Origin: Thuidium tamariscinum
Lineage: Eukaryota > Streptophyta > Bryopsida > Hypnales > Thuidiaceae
NCBI GenBank assembly: GCA_947034885.2
Contig: OX344753.2
Coordinates: forward strand, 12,710,001 to 12,774,000
Reading direction: 5' to 3'
DNA length: 64,000 bases
Shown: piece by piece, positions 10,996 to 22,282 of the stretch
How the letters are laid out: each line of letters starts with the position of its first letter
How positions within the stretch are numbered: position 1 is the first letter of the stretch
Translations under genes and position numbers: made by a program
The notes under the pieces: generated by a model
The model's database searches: none
What the model was told of the DNA's origin: nothing
Seen by the model: the letters and a program-made list of their open reading frames with translations, nothing else

Positions 10996-12888
10996 TTAAC
11001 CCCTGAAGGACCAAACTATGTTTTTTGGCAACATATGATTTTGGACAGCTCACTACGGATAAAGTTTTTATTTTATTTTCTTTGAAAAATTTCACACAAC
11101 ATGTGCCCAAGGAGTAGCTTTAACCCCTAAACCCCTAAACATCGTTTTTTGAGATTATAGATTTTTTGGGCAGCTCACTACAGATGGAGTTTTTTTTTTT
11201 TTTCTTTGAAATTTTGATACAATGTGTGTCCAAGGAGTAGCTTTAAGGCCCAACAATTTTCATAACTTTTGACTTTGTGGATAAAAAGTTATGGCATGAT
11301 ATGTCACTTTGTTTGCTCGGCGGGCAGCCCGGGCAGCTGAAAAAACTTTTTCAAAAAAACTTTTTTTTAAAAAGTGAAATTTCAAATCGGTTCTTTAGGT
11401 TTATACAGACATGTGAAGCTTTGAATCAATCCATTCCGATCAATGAGTCAAAAGTTATGAAGATTTTAAGTTTGGGGTAGTTTGCGGCCAGTTACAGAAT
11501 CTGCACAGCACAAAAAAAGTTTGAAATTCTTCATTTAATTCAATTTTTCATATTTTTGAAAAAAAATAAAAGCAAAAGCTGTAGATTGTTTATTTCAACA
11601 TTCTAACCATTGGGATTGAAAATTTTCAATTCCATGAATAAAATGTTCACAATTTAGTATTTTGGCTCATTTTTTACTTCTTTCTACTTACTTATTTTTT
11701 CCTATATGTTGTACAATTCCAAATGGTTTGAAATTTTTTGAGAATGTAGCCAACTTCCATTGAAGTAAGAATTCAAAGAGTAACCACCATTTTGAATTTT
11801 TTTTCACACAAATGTGACCTTGTGAAGTGCAGCTGCCCGGATTTTCGCAGGGATAAAAAAACAGTTTTTGTCAATTCAAATGCTTATATCTTGCAATCTA
11901 CATGGTGGAAATTTCTGAAATTTTTTCCACATGTTTACAAACCACCTTACTACAAGATCCTACGGTTACATGAGTCAAAAATGTGTTTTTTAAAAAAAAT
12001 TGCTCTTGTATTAGAAATGGCAGTTTTGGAGCAGTTTTTTTTGGTGAAAACGTTGTTAGGGGTTTAGGGGTTAAGGCCCAACAATTTTCATAACATTTGA
12101 CTACATGGTTAAAAAGTTATGACATGATATGTTGTTTCCTTTGATCGGCAAGCAATAAAAAAAACTTCTTTAAAAATCATTTTTTTAAGAAATTAAGATT
12201 TGAAATTGGTTTCTTTGATTTTTATCTAAGTAGAAAGCTTTGAATCATTCCATTTTGATTAATGAATCAAAAGTTATGAGGATTTTAGTTTGAAGTAGTT
12301 TGCGGCTAGTTATAAATCTCTACACTACAAAAAAAAGTTTGAAATTCTTCCTTTAATTCAATTTTTAATATTTTTGAAAAAAAATTAAAAAATTGGGTGT
12401 ATATTTTTTAATACAAAATTTCAACCATTGGAATTGTCTTCTTTTAGCTCTATAAATAAATTGTTAATATTTTAGCATTTTGGCTCATTTTCTGCTTCTT
12501 GCTACTTACTATTTTTTCCTATATGTTGTACAATTCCAAATGATCTGATTTTTTTTGGCATGTAGCCAACTTCACTTGAAGAATGAATCTTAAGAGTTAC
12601 AATTATTTTGGACATTTTACCATACAAATATGGTCTTTTGAAGTGCAGGTGCCCGAATTTTTGTAGTGATAAAAAAATGATTTTTGTCACTTCAAATACT
12701 AATATCTTGCAATCTACATGGCAGAAATTGCTAAAAAAATTCTCACATCTTCTTAAATGTGTTTTCTAAAAGATCCTATGGTTACTTTTGTTCAAAAATA
12801 TTTTTTTCTTAAAATTTGGTAGTTGTCTAAAAAATGACAGTTTTGAGTGGTTTTGGTGAAAACATAGTCAAAAACCTTTAGGGGTTAA
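10996..12888 (+). mobile_element. TTAA-type (piggyBac-like) element carrying a nested second copy
   Basis: The left end is TTAA (10996-10999) followed by CCCCTGAAGGACC; the right end is CCTTTAGGGG followed by TTAA (12885-12888). It is interrupted at an internal TTAA by another element (11120-12074). After removing that insert and one TTAA the element is about 942 bp and matches the copies at 21058-22000 and, inverted, 33973-34879. It has no transposase-length open frame, so it is non-autonomous. The family call rests on the TTAA target and the ends starting with CCC. Confidence 0.75.
11120..12074 (+). mobile_element. Nested TTAA-type element inserted inside the previous one
   Basis: Bounded by TTAA-CCCCTAAACCCC at 11120 and GGTTTAGGGG-TTAA ending at 12074. 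The host sequence either side joins as AGTAGCTTTAAGGCCCAAC, exactly the uninterrupted sequence present inside this same copy (near 11237) and at 23172. This shows target-site duplication of TTAA. The left end has an extra CCCCTAAA. Confidence 0.8.
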
Positions 12889-13161
12889 GAATGAATCCAA
12901 GGAAGCAACACCAACATAGACATTCAATGAGTCGTCAAGCTTCCTTCTTCAAAGTATCCCATATTCTTTGAGGATTCACGACAATCAATGGATTTCATTT
13001 TAAAAACTACCTCTCCACTCTTCAATCTCCCAAATTATCAATAAAGTAATTCCTTCACTCTACTATCAAAAAAATTCTTGATGACAAATGATATTTGGAC
13101 TCAATTTTGGACTTTTGAGATAATATTGGACATTTTTTTGGTTTACAACAACTTGGGCATT

Positions 13162-13438
13162 TAAGGTAGGAACACCCAAAAGCGCCACTTATTCATACTG
13201 AGCCTACTTCCTACTATTAATTAGTTCAAATTTTTACGTAGTCTTGTTGGCAAGTGAAAGCATGTTCCAACGCACCAAAGAACGCAGGATTTGAATACCG
13301 TATGCAAAAGTTATTAACAGTCAAAGTCTGTTTCTGAAAGCGCCCTCTACAGTCTGTGAACATGACTGATTTTGAAAATGTATGTGCACTATAGATGGCG
13401 CTTTTAGGAACAGGGCGCTTTTGGGTGTACCTACCTTA
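13162..13438. mobile_element. MITE family A (TA target, AGGTAGG ends)
   Basis: About 275 bp with inverted ends AGGTAGGAACACCCAAAAGC and GCGCTTTTGGGTGTACCTAC-CT, flanked by TA. The interior has the family marks GTTCCAACGCACCAAAGAA and CAGTCTGTGAACATGACTG. Other copies: 16754, 24823, 25089, 30347, 57125. Confidence 0.75.
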
Positions 13439-13664
13439 ACCCTTGAACGACAGACTGGTGACTGTGAAAATCATGCATTTTGATTCCGTGTGACATCATC
13501 TACTTTGGAAAAGCCAAATATATTCATTGGAAGTCAAAGCCCTGTAGAAGATTTCCCCTTTTCACCCCTAAAACCGAGGACCAATAGTTGCACTTCCATT
13601 CTACAAGGAAGATTCTCTCTCATTCTGCGGACGCAAAACGTCCTCTTCGACGTTTAAGGGTTAA
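13436..13664. mobile_element. Short TTAA-type element (about 229 bp)
   Basis: Starts TTAACCCTTGAACGAC and ends CGACGTTTAAGGGTTAA. Inverted ends are about 16 bp and both outer borders are TTAA. Its first TTAA overlaps the last bases of the adjacent family A MITE, so it probably inserted at that junction. The interior is unlike the 940-bp members. Confidence 0.6.
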
Positions 13665-14035
13665 TTCTTGCTGAATTCGGCAATTTCCCTTTCTCAATAT
13701 GTTTAGCTTTTGGCTTTAGAAAAATAATATAATCAATTCCTGTTACCTCTGCCCTTAAGCAGTAAGCACTGTCTTTAACAAAAATTGGATGAAAAGTCAC
13801 TTTTTTCTTTCATCCTGCAGTCTGACGTGAAGTCATCCAACTGACACATAGTGTTCGCTACAGGGTTACCTGATGCCGAATCTGTCCCTCGCATGGGGAA
13901 ACGAAAGATTTTGACAATCCCTAGTATTGGTTTAGTTTGAATATTTAATTCTCCAGTCAAATCCAAAACAATTCAACGAAACTCAGTTTCATTTTGCTTA
14001 AAAAAAAATTAAACCCAAAACAATGATGAGTGTAC
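13665..14035. other. No gene recognised
   Basis: Spacer between two MITEs. A 63-codon frame on the minus strand (13775-13966) has no recognisable motif and is not supported as a gene. Confidence 0.4.
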
Positions 14036-14478
14036 TAAGGTAGACCAACCTATTACCACCCTGATTTGCAATCTGACTATCTTGGGGCCAATTCCAAGAG
14101 GGACACATGTTTTTCAGAGGTGTGTGCATGTTTCACAAATCAAATTCAAGTGGAATTACAATTTTCTGATCAAAATTGTAATTTTTATAAATTTTTGAAG
14201 TGTGCGACCCTAAATCACAAAAGTACCCAAAACTAGGGTCATGAACACCCTAATAACAACCCATAACCACCTTCTCATGTGTCTATAAGCATCTAGGTAT
14301 TCACCAATCAACTATTGCCACATTATCCTAAATGACATAAATGCATTGATTTTGTCAAATTTCTAGACAAAATTGGCTCATTTGTGGACAAATTTGGATC
14401 GGGTGGTATGGGTGGAAATGGGGCCATAAATAGGGTGACGAAAATGGGGTGGAAATGGAATTAGGTCGGTCTACCTTA
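14036..14478. mobile_element. MITE family C (TA target, AGGTAGACC ends)
   Basis: About 440 bp bounded by TA-AGGTAGACCAACC and GGTCGGTCTACCT-TA. A truncated relative with the same interior (CAAGTGGAATT, TTGTAATTTTT, GAATTTTTGAAGTG) starts at 26191. The end motif shares AGGTAG with families A and B. Confidence 0.65.
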
Positions 14479-14559
14479 GTTGGGCTCTTGTTGGTAGTCT
14501 CCAAGCTTAGTTCATGATAAACAACTGAACCCCACTCTAAAAACAACATCTAATACAAT

Positions 14560-14830
14560 GGTACTTTTTGCTTTCTTCAATACACCAATATAACAACAAT
14601 GTACATTTCAAGAGGTCAGTAGTCACTTTCAATGACCATTCAACTTTAAAATTTTGTAACTAATTCCTCAAAGGTCCAAAAGTATGAAACCACTTGTGTT
14701 CAAATAATGTTAAATCCATTTTCCTTCCTCAAAACAATTTACAAAAATTTGTTTTAGCGAGATGAACTTCCCCAAATGGAATCAGTCTTTAAAAAAGTTG
14801 CTTTAAGAGCATACTACCCTACCCTACCCT
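14560..14830. mobile_element. MITE family B relative, decayed
   Basis: The interior (AATGTACATTTCAAGAGGTC, GTAACTAATTCCTCAAAGGT, AGTATGAAACCACTTG) matches the elements at 57391 and 57903 and, inverted, 15159. It ends in TTGCTTTAAGAGCATACTAC. The left inverted end is not clear. Confidence 0.5.
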
Positions 14831-15158
14831 ATGTGATGGTCAAATTCAAAAATAATTAAGTCATTTTTTGTGAAAAAAGTGTCACATGTCATCTTGCAAT
14901 TAGAGTGAGGTAGCATGGACCCCTAGAAATCTAACACAAAAATCCAAATCAAACCTTCAAAATCAATACCTTTGTTACTACAGAAAAACTAATGTTTTAG
15001 AGATTGACAACATGGACAAGCATTGATAAGACTCTATATACTAGTAAGAGGTTCAAGCCGATTTTGGGTTTCCAAAACTCATAGTAATTTGAATTCAAGG
15101 AATTAGCAATCTCTTTGATTTCTTTCTTCCTATGAGGCAAAATTTTTACATTCCCATA
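14831..15158. other. No gene recognised
   Basis: AT-rich spacer with a short CCCTA run at its left border (14817-14831). Nothing else was identified. Confidence 0.35.
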
Positions 15159-15455
15159 TAAGGTAGAGGGCTGTAAAAGCGACCCTTTACCAGCTGATTT
15201 GCATTTCAGGGAAGCTAAACTTCTCAAAACAATTTCTAGTAAATTTTCGTGGTAAGAAAAATGGAATTGGCATCTAACCCAAGCCATTTCATATTTTTTG
15301 GACCTTCATGGAATTAGTTATGAATTTTTGAAGTTGAAAACACAGTGGTTTCTAAAAGCTACCCCCTCCTGAAATGTACACTTTTGGTACATGTTAGAGG
15401 TAAAATCTACCGGATCGCTTTTAGAGACAGGGTTGCTTTTACAGCCCCCTACCTT
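15159..15455. mobile_element. MITE family B (AGGTAGAGGG ends)
   Basis: About 295 bp with inverted ends AGGTAGAGGGCTGTAAAAGC and GCTTTTACAGCCCCCTACCT. TA flanks the left side and TC the right, a decayed TA duplication. The interior contains GTACACTTTTGGTACATG. Related copies: 14560, 57391, 57903. Confidence 0.7.
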
Positions 15456-16076
15456 CCTGCTCGAGAAATGTGCAGAATCCCTCAGACAAGTGGTCGACTA
15501 TGGGTGATTCCTACCACAAGGGAAGCTCGGTGTGTCTGTCAACTTGTGAAGCGAATGTTTGTCAATTTGTGAAGCGGATGTTTGTCAACTCGTACAGAGG
15601 GCGGGGGCTCTTACTAATCCTGTGTCGAATTCCAGGTGAACAAATTAACGGTTCCGTTCTTGGGTGCAGGGGAATGATGGGAATCGATTTCGGCAGCCAG
15701 CGCCGTGGTGGGAAGGCCGTCTGACGGCTCAGGGGGCTGGGACTGTACTTGGGCTCCGGCTCTCCCTTGTGGCAAAGATCCCTTCACATGCCAAGCGAAG
15801 CCAAAGAGGGTTGGAAACTTGGAATCAGTGACAGAGATTAAGTGTGAAGTTAAGTTAAGTTAATGCCAGTTTGTGTGAAGAAGTTGGAGGAGGATCTGGC
15901 TTTAAATAACGAGTCAATGTGAGGCAAGGACATAGCATGTTGGAGCAGGGTGGGTTTTTTGGGTTTCGGACAATTGGTTATGTGGCCTTCTTTATTTTTA
16001 AACAAATGAAACGGAATTTCATTGGCAGAAGAAAAATATACAACCAGCCACAAGTGGCCTCAAGAGTAGTATTGAA
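15456..16076. other. GC-richer stretch without a recognisable gene
   Basis: From 15456 to about 15840 the sequence is GC-richer than its surroundings. It contains a small tandem repeat (AATGTTTGTCAA followed by TTGTGAAGCG, twice, near 15555 and 15580). Frames of 60-90 codons have no recognisable domain. It may be a downstream exon area or relic of the transposase-like gene that follows. Confidence 0.35.
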
Positions 16077-17723
16077 TCACACATATTGATATACTTGTAC
16101 AAATGCCAAATCTTTTACTACCTTGTTTTTTTCTGCATCCAATAAAGTACACCGAAATAGAAAACGAAGTTGACCATATGAAGTCCTCTCTTCTTCACCA
16201 ACATTTTGCATTTGAATGGCAATTGAACTGTACCATTCTTTCCTATGAAATTCATGAGATGCTCGGGCATACATAAGCCAATCGCCAAATCGAATACCAT
16301 CACTTGGAGGTATAGCCAATGATCCATAAACATGCAATACCTGTAATTGACAAAAGAGAACATCATATGTCAACAATTGTGAAGAAGCCCCAAAACATTT
16401 ATCAAAAAGTTACAAAATGGTGGACATTGTTCACTTACTTCAACATCTATCAAATTATTGTCATAGGTGTAAGCTGTCAAGGCTGTTGCTAATTCAGAAA
16501 CTATCTTTGATTGCACAAAAAGTATCCGTTGCAATTTAGTTGGATTTGAATAGCTAGATGTGGCAATGTTGTCAAGCTCCAAAGTTCGCATGTATAGGGT
16601 AGTTTGGTATCCAGCTAAGACATTTTGCCCAACCTCCACAATGTGTGATTAACTCAAAACATTATTGTATGGTCAAACAATTGTAAATCTCAAACAATTG
16701 ATCATTATGATGATTTCATATAAAAGTTTCAACAACATTCAATTCAAAAGAAGTAAGGTAGGTACACCCAAAAGCACCACATTCCTAAAAGCGCCATCTA
16801 CAATGTGCATACATTTTTTAAATCAGTCATGTTCACAGACTGTAGACGGTGCTTTTCAGAAGCAAACTTTGACTGTTAATAACTTTTGCATACAATATCC
16901 AAATCCTACGTTATTTGATGCGTTGGAATGTGCTTTCACTTGCCAACAAGACTATATGAAATTCTAAACAACCTAATCACTAGTAACTAGGCGCAGTATG
17001 AATAAGTGGCGCTTTTAGGTGTACCCACCTTAAGTGTTAGAAGAAGGGTGTAGCTTCAAAGCAGAAGGGTTGCAAACCACTAGTATCATGATACTAGAAT
17101 AACTTCATTTTTATTTTAAAGATTAGTTACTAGACATCTAGCAGCAGCATGCTTCACACAACCTGATAACCAATCCAACCAAGTGTGTACAAAGACATTG
17201 AGCAAACAAACAAAAAATCATTTCAAACTTCTACTATAGATCCTTTGGCTATCCTTGACTCATTTAGCCCAATCTGAATGGAACAAGTTCGAGTAGCGAT
17301 TATTCAAATATTAAGATAAACCACCCAAAAGATTTAAAGCAAAGTGAAATTTAACCCATGTCAAATGATTATCAAGAAATTGTACGTAAGTTCTTAAGAA
17401 TTTTTTTTAATGCTCAAGTCTAAAAAGTTTGGGTCCAAGTCTAGAGCTGTTGTTTTCTCAATACGAGGTGCAAAACCTTCTCTTTCTTGGGCATTCTTTT
17501 GCAATGCTTGTAATCTTTTGTTGTGCTTGGCTATGTAGTTGATATAGACTTTTTGATTGCTACGCCTATAAGCTGCTTTCATTAAAGCAATATGCAAGTG
17601 TGCATAAAGGTTAGAATTGTATTCAAATGGTGCACCAGACTTGCAAATTGCATCCCTAAATATTTGCAATTTCCATGTCCTACATAAACTTTGAAATATG
17701 TTGTCTAAGTGATTGCACTTCAA
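16077..17723 (-). pseudogene. Plavaka/CACTA-like transposase gene remnant
   Basis: Three coding blocks on the minus strand. Block 1 (17723-17397): FRDAICKSGAPFEYNSN, then HLHIALMKAAYRRSNQ and KHNKRLQAL, a pattern I associate with the late part of Plavaka-type transposases. Block 2 (about 16626-16439): LELDNIATSSYSNPTKLQR. Block 3 (16340-16077): VLHVYGSLAIPPSDG, then YGQLRFLFRCTLLD and LAFVQVY. Blocks 2 and 3 are joined by a convincing intron: donor GAA|GTAAGT at 16438 and acceptor TTACAG at 16341, phase 0. A family A MITE lies between blocks 1 and 2. No catalytic core was found in the window, so the gene is incomplete. The family call is from memory of motifs and is moderate; an unknown host gene is the alternative. 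Confidence 0.45.
16754..17032. mobile_element. MITE family A inside the transposase-like remnant
   Basis: Bounded by TA-AGGTAGGTACACCC and GGTGTACCCACCT-TA. It is inverted relative to the copy at 13162: the CAGACTGTAGACGGTGC block is now on the left. It sits between two coding blocks, in what would be an intron. Confidence 0.75.
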
Positions 17724-17811
17724 AAATGTTATTTAAAAGAATTTTTTTAAATGACTTAAATTTTCTATAATTTGAGTTAAATGTTTTGTAACTTATAATT
17801 TGTTTCTTTTG

Positions 17812-18400
17812 TTTTGTAGTTTGTGACAAGTGATTTGTGTTTAGATTGTAAAGATACCTCTTTATATATACATGGGATGGTAGAAGGTAAGACAAACAAT
17901 GTCGAATATGTTGGGTACGTTTTGCGCTTAAAAAAGAACTAAAAACCAAATCCACCACCCTAAATCCTAAAACAACCGCCCTATATAGGACGGCACTTGT
18001 GGTCACCCTGCACAATTTCATCCAGGCCAATATCTTGCACCGTTGCAGTCATGTGCATTCAATGTTCTGTAGGGTCACTATCCTATGAGTTGTGTAGTTT
18101 GTGACAAGTGATTTGTGTTTAGATTGTAAAGACATCTCTTCATATATACATGGGATGGTAGAAGGTGAAACAAACAATGTGGAATATGTTGGGTATGTCT
18201 TGCGCTTAAAAAAGAACTAAAAACCTAATCCACCGCCCTAAACCCTAAAACGGCCACCTTAAACCCTAAAACAACCACCCTATATAGGATGGCACTTTGT
18301 GGTCGCCTTGCACAATTTCATCCAAGCCGATGTCTTGCATTGTTGCGGTCATGCGCATTTGATGTTCTACAGGATCACTATCTTGTAAGTTGTGAGGTCA
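17812..18400 (-). repeat. Tandem duplication of a transposase-like exon (two copies of about 285 bp)
   Basis: Direct repeat: TTTGTGACAAGTGATTTGTG begins both units, near 17819 and 18099. On the minus strand unit 2 (18376-18265) reads DPVEHQMRMTATMQDIGLDE, then IVQGDHKVPSYIGW and a stop. In unit 1 the same reading is broken by a TGA after EH and a one-base shift at HK. The peptide has the look of the Plavaka-type gene just downstream. Units also share CCCTAAACCCTAAAACG-like runs. Confidence 0.55.
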
Positions 18401-18509
18401 GTCAGATCCTACAATCTGGGATGGAATGTTGTCAAGGATTGCATGTGGGATCTACTTTGGAATACACAATTAAACATCAAGCCTTAATTTAGAGGGATTT
18501 TCATTGAAG

Positions 18510-19215
18510 GAGGCAAATTTTGAGTATACAATTTTGAATATTTAATTTCTCTATGCAATTTTTGTATATTTTGGCATTGCATGATAGATAAAATGAGGTT
18601 TTAGAAGCATTTTGGCAATAGTGTAGAAGAATATAATTTCACTCTCACATTATTTAACATTTTTACCCTCATCTTTTTCTATAGGCTTGAAGTTGCACAT
18701 TTTTTTCCAGGAAATTGGGCATTTAATTGCCTAAAAAAATCATGTGTTGTAGTATAGTGTGATGAAGAGGGAACACTCAAAACCACACCTTTGTCTTCAA
18801 TGTTTTTTTTGGTTTTCAAACCAATGGTTGTGTGGTCTTTCTTTCAAGAAGGTTTTGAGTGTATTTGCATCATGTCTCTACCAGGCCACTTGTGGCTAGC
18901 AATTTATATTTTAATCCTTTGCAATGAAATTTTGTTTAATTTGTATAAAAAAACAAAAAACATACAAAAAGGTTTTGAGTTTCTTGGTTCCTTCATTTTC
19001 AGGACTAAAATTGGAGGAAGCCATATTTGAATATGTAATTTTTATATGTATTGGCTTTGCACAATAGATGAAATGAGATTTTTGAAACATTGTTGCAACG
19101 ATTTTCAAGGGCAATATATATTGTTGTTTGGCATTTTTGAACACATTTTTTTCCCCTATAGGCTTGAAGTTGACGATTTTTTAAAGAATGAAGGCATTCA
19201 AATGCCTAAAAAAAT
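18510..19215. repeat. Direct duplication of about 210-225 bp
   Basis: 18510-18735 and 19010-19215 are diverged direct copies. Both share GGAGG, a TTTGAATAT word, TTGGCATTGCATGATAGAT or TTGGCTTTGCACAATAGAT, AAATGAG, CTATAGGCTTGAAGTTG, and CCTAAAAAAAT near the end. No function is evident. Confidence 0.5.
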
Positions 19216-19239
19216 GCTCATACCTGAAATTGCCATCAT

Positions 19240-19492
19240 GAAAGTTTGTATAAGTTACATGTCTAACGTCAATATGTTTGTATATTGAAGAAACAAGTTT
19301 GGAACATTTACCAAAAAAACACTTTGATTGATTCTTTGTGACTTTTGTACATGGGTTCAAAATGTTTTGTTCTTTGGTGTGTTATAGCTCTTTTTCACTT
19401 GCTAGCAAAAATATATATAAATTTGACCATTCGGCTCATGATAAATATGCATAGTAGCAAAAGGTGGCGGTTTTGGGGATATCCACCTCAGT
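19240..19492. mobile_element. Possible highly diverged family A MITE
   Basis: It ends in GGTGGCGGTTTTGGGGATAT-CCACCT and contains TTTTTCACTTGCTAGCAAAA and TTCTTTGGTGTG in the order seen in family A. The left end is not resolved. Confidence 0.3.
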
Positions 19493-20885
19493 GAGAACAA
19501 CATTGATAATTTTGACAAGCTACAAGATTCAACCTCCATTCTACTCCACACTACAATTATATTTCTACATCTAAGTAAAAAGAAGGAAGGTCTTTTCCTA
19601 AACTTTTGTAGTGATATTCCAAAAAACATCCCTCAAGATTTGTGGAAAAATGAGCCAATGTCTCTCATCTTTATAGATCCATCATTTAAATTCTTGAGAT
19701 TGTTGTTTTAGAGCTCAATTCCAAACCATTAATTCAATTGATTATCTACACAACTTGTCTCTTGTGAAATTGTGTACAATCTACTTTACATTAGAATGGA
19801 ATTAATGTAGCAATATGGTCCAACAATGCGGTGGTGGAAGTTGGATTGGGGTTGGTTTTTGATCATTCTACCTTATAATGCCAAAGCCTTGTTGACTTAT
19901 TACAACCCTTAAGTAAGTAAAGAAATAAATATGTTCATTTGCTTTGTCCATTGCAAAGATCATATGGCATAATTCAGCAACACATTGTCAATTGGAGTGT
20001 CTTTATTGATCAATGCAGTTTTATGGTGCATAGTTATTCTTTGTGAGAATTTTTTTGACATACTAAAACCCTCAAGGATTAGTTCCAAGCTCATGAAATG
20101 AGAAATCATTTCCAACCTTTTATTTTAAATTATACAAAAGTTTCAAATTTCATGTTTCTACTAAGGGATGATTGCAAAAAGCACCCATCTTATTTTTCGT
20201 CACACATTCATTGTGGAAGTTGTTTTGTGCACCATAAGTATTGCAAAGTTGATTGAATGAACATGAAATTCAAAAGTAAGCTTCCTATAACAATAGGAAA
20301 GGTACTTGAATTATTTGAATTTTTTCAAAATTATTCAATAGGTGAAACTTAATTTTGAATGTATATCACTCACATGGTTTTTGTGGTTTTTAGTAATATT
20401 GAGTACCTCTTTTGAAAAATTACATTGTCAAATTTGGTATGCTAGCTTTTCTGAGAGAAATACACCTTCATACGAGAGGAATTTTCAAAAACATGTTCCA
20501 AGTGTATTTTGCACCGGCCTAAAGTGTACTATATTCAAATTGAATTTATAATAAAAATAAAAATGTTTTTTTGGTTCCAACTTTGATCTTCTTTCTTTGC
20601 TCTTAGTTGAAAAAAATGGCCAATTTTTAAATAAAATTTCCAAGGCCATTTTCTAATTTTTGAAAATAGAAAAGTAGAAGTCTCATTTTTTAGCATATAT
20701 TTAGCCTATGGCTGAAATGGTATTTTAGGATACACCCTTCTAAAATATCAAAATAGAAAACCTTACCAATTGCAAGATCATGTTGCTTAAATTTCAAAAA
20801 GTAGTTTCATAAAGTTTTCCATATGGTTAGATTTCATCTTTCAAAAATTTTACACAATGAATAGATCCTACAACTTATTATCCTC
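19493..20885. other. AT-rich DNA, no gene recognised
   Basis: About 1.4 kb of AT-rich sequence with short frames only. No recognisable repeat termini. Confidence 0.45.
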
Positions 20886-22165
20886 CATAATGTGTTGGTC
20901 CTTTAGGGGTTAATCAAAATAGAATGATCCATGACTTTCCACGTATGTAAATATTTGGAAAATGGATTTCAAATATTTATTTCTTTAAAAAATGACTTTT
21001 TCAATGTTACCTTCACTACCCATGAGGAATGAAAATTACATATGATAGAATAACTTTTTAACCCCTAATGGACCAAGCTACACTTTTTGGCAACATAGCA
21101 ATTTTAGGCAACTCATTATGAATGGATTTTTTTTTCTTTGAATTTTTCACACAACATGTGCTCAAGGAGTAGCTTTAATTCCCCAATAATTTTCATAACT
21201 TTTGACTACATCGTTAAAAAGTTATTGCATGATATGTAATTTTCTTTTATCTCTAGGCAACCTAGGTAGCTCAAAAAACTTCTCTAAAAATCACTTTAAA
21301 AAAAATAAAAATTGAAATTGGTTTATTAAATTGATATCTTTGTGAAAAGTTTTGAATCATTCCATTTTGATTAATGAAATGAAAGTTACAAGGAGTTTTA
21401 GTTTGGGGTAGTTTGCGGGTAGTTATAGAACCTCTACTCTACAAAACAAAGTTTGAAATCCTTTACATAATTCAATTTTAAATATTTTTGAAAAAAAAAA
21501 TTTATTGGGTGAAGATTCTTTATTAAAATATTACAACCATTAGATTGGGGTGTTTTTCATTTCCATAATAAATTGTTCACAATTTAGTATTTTGAATCAT
21601 TTTCTATTTTTTTCTATTTCCTATTTTTTCTTGTATGTTGTACAATTCTAAATGATTTGAATTTTTTTGAGGATGTAGCCAACTTGCATTGTAGAATGAA
21701 ATCAAAGGGTGACCACCATTTTGAACATTTTTTCATACAAATGTGACCTTCTGAAGTGCAGCTACCTGGATTTTTGTAGGGATAAAAAAAGATTTTTGTC
21801 AATCCAAATGTTAATATTTTGCAATCAATAGGATGGAAATCTTTGAAATTTTTTCTACATATTTTCAAACCACCTTACTACAAGATACTACGGTTACATG
21901 TTTCAAAAATTATTTCTTTTCTAAAATTTTGCAATTATCTTAGAAATCACAATTTTAAAGCATTTTTGGTTAAAACATAGTCTAAAACCCTTAGGGTTAA
22001 CCGTGTAGTAAAAAATTATGTGAATTTTTGCACCTTCAACTACAAGTTTTGAAGACATGTTGTGCAAAGATTTCAATATAGAAAAACAATTTTTTAAAAT
22101 TTAGGTAGCCATCCAAAATTGCTATGTTGTCCAAAGAACACCATTTGGTCCTTTAAAGGTTAAAT
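20886..22165 (-). mobile_element. Old inverted TTAA-type copy, host of a later insertion
   Basis: Flanks of the 21058-22000 element belong to an older inverted copy: CAAAATAGAATGATCCATGA near 20918 on the left, and TTTTTGCACC, GCCATCCAAAATTGCTATG and TTTGGTCCTTTAAAGGTTAA on the right (22140-22165). Only the distal portion survives. A separate CCTTTAGGGGTTAA end lies at 20901. Confidence 0.5.
21058..22000 (+). mobile_element. TTAA-type (piggyBac-like) element, 943 bp
   Basis: Starts TTAA-CCCCTAATGGACCAAG (21058) and ends CCCTTAGGG-TTAA (22000). The interior matches 11120-12074 throughout (GTAGCTTTAA, TTTGGGGTAGTTTGCGGG, TGTTGTACAATTC, GTGACCTTCTGAAGTGCAGC). It lies in a TTAA of an older copy. 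No coding capacity. Confidence 0.75.
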
Positions 22166-22282
22166 GACTACCACATTTTATTTCTTAAAATAATAAGTGT
22201 AAGAATGACTTTAAATAGTGTAAGAAAAAAAAGGGGGGAGAATTGTCCTTTTCTATGCTCAAGCCCTAGTGTTAAACCCAAC

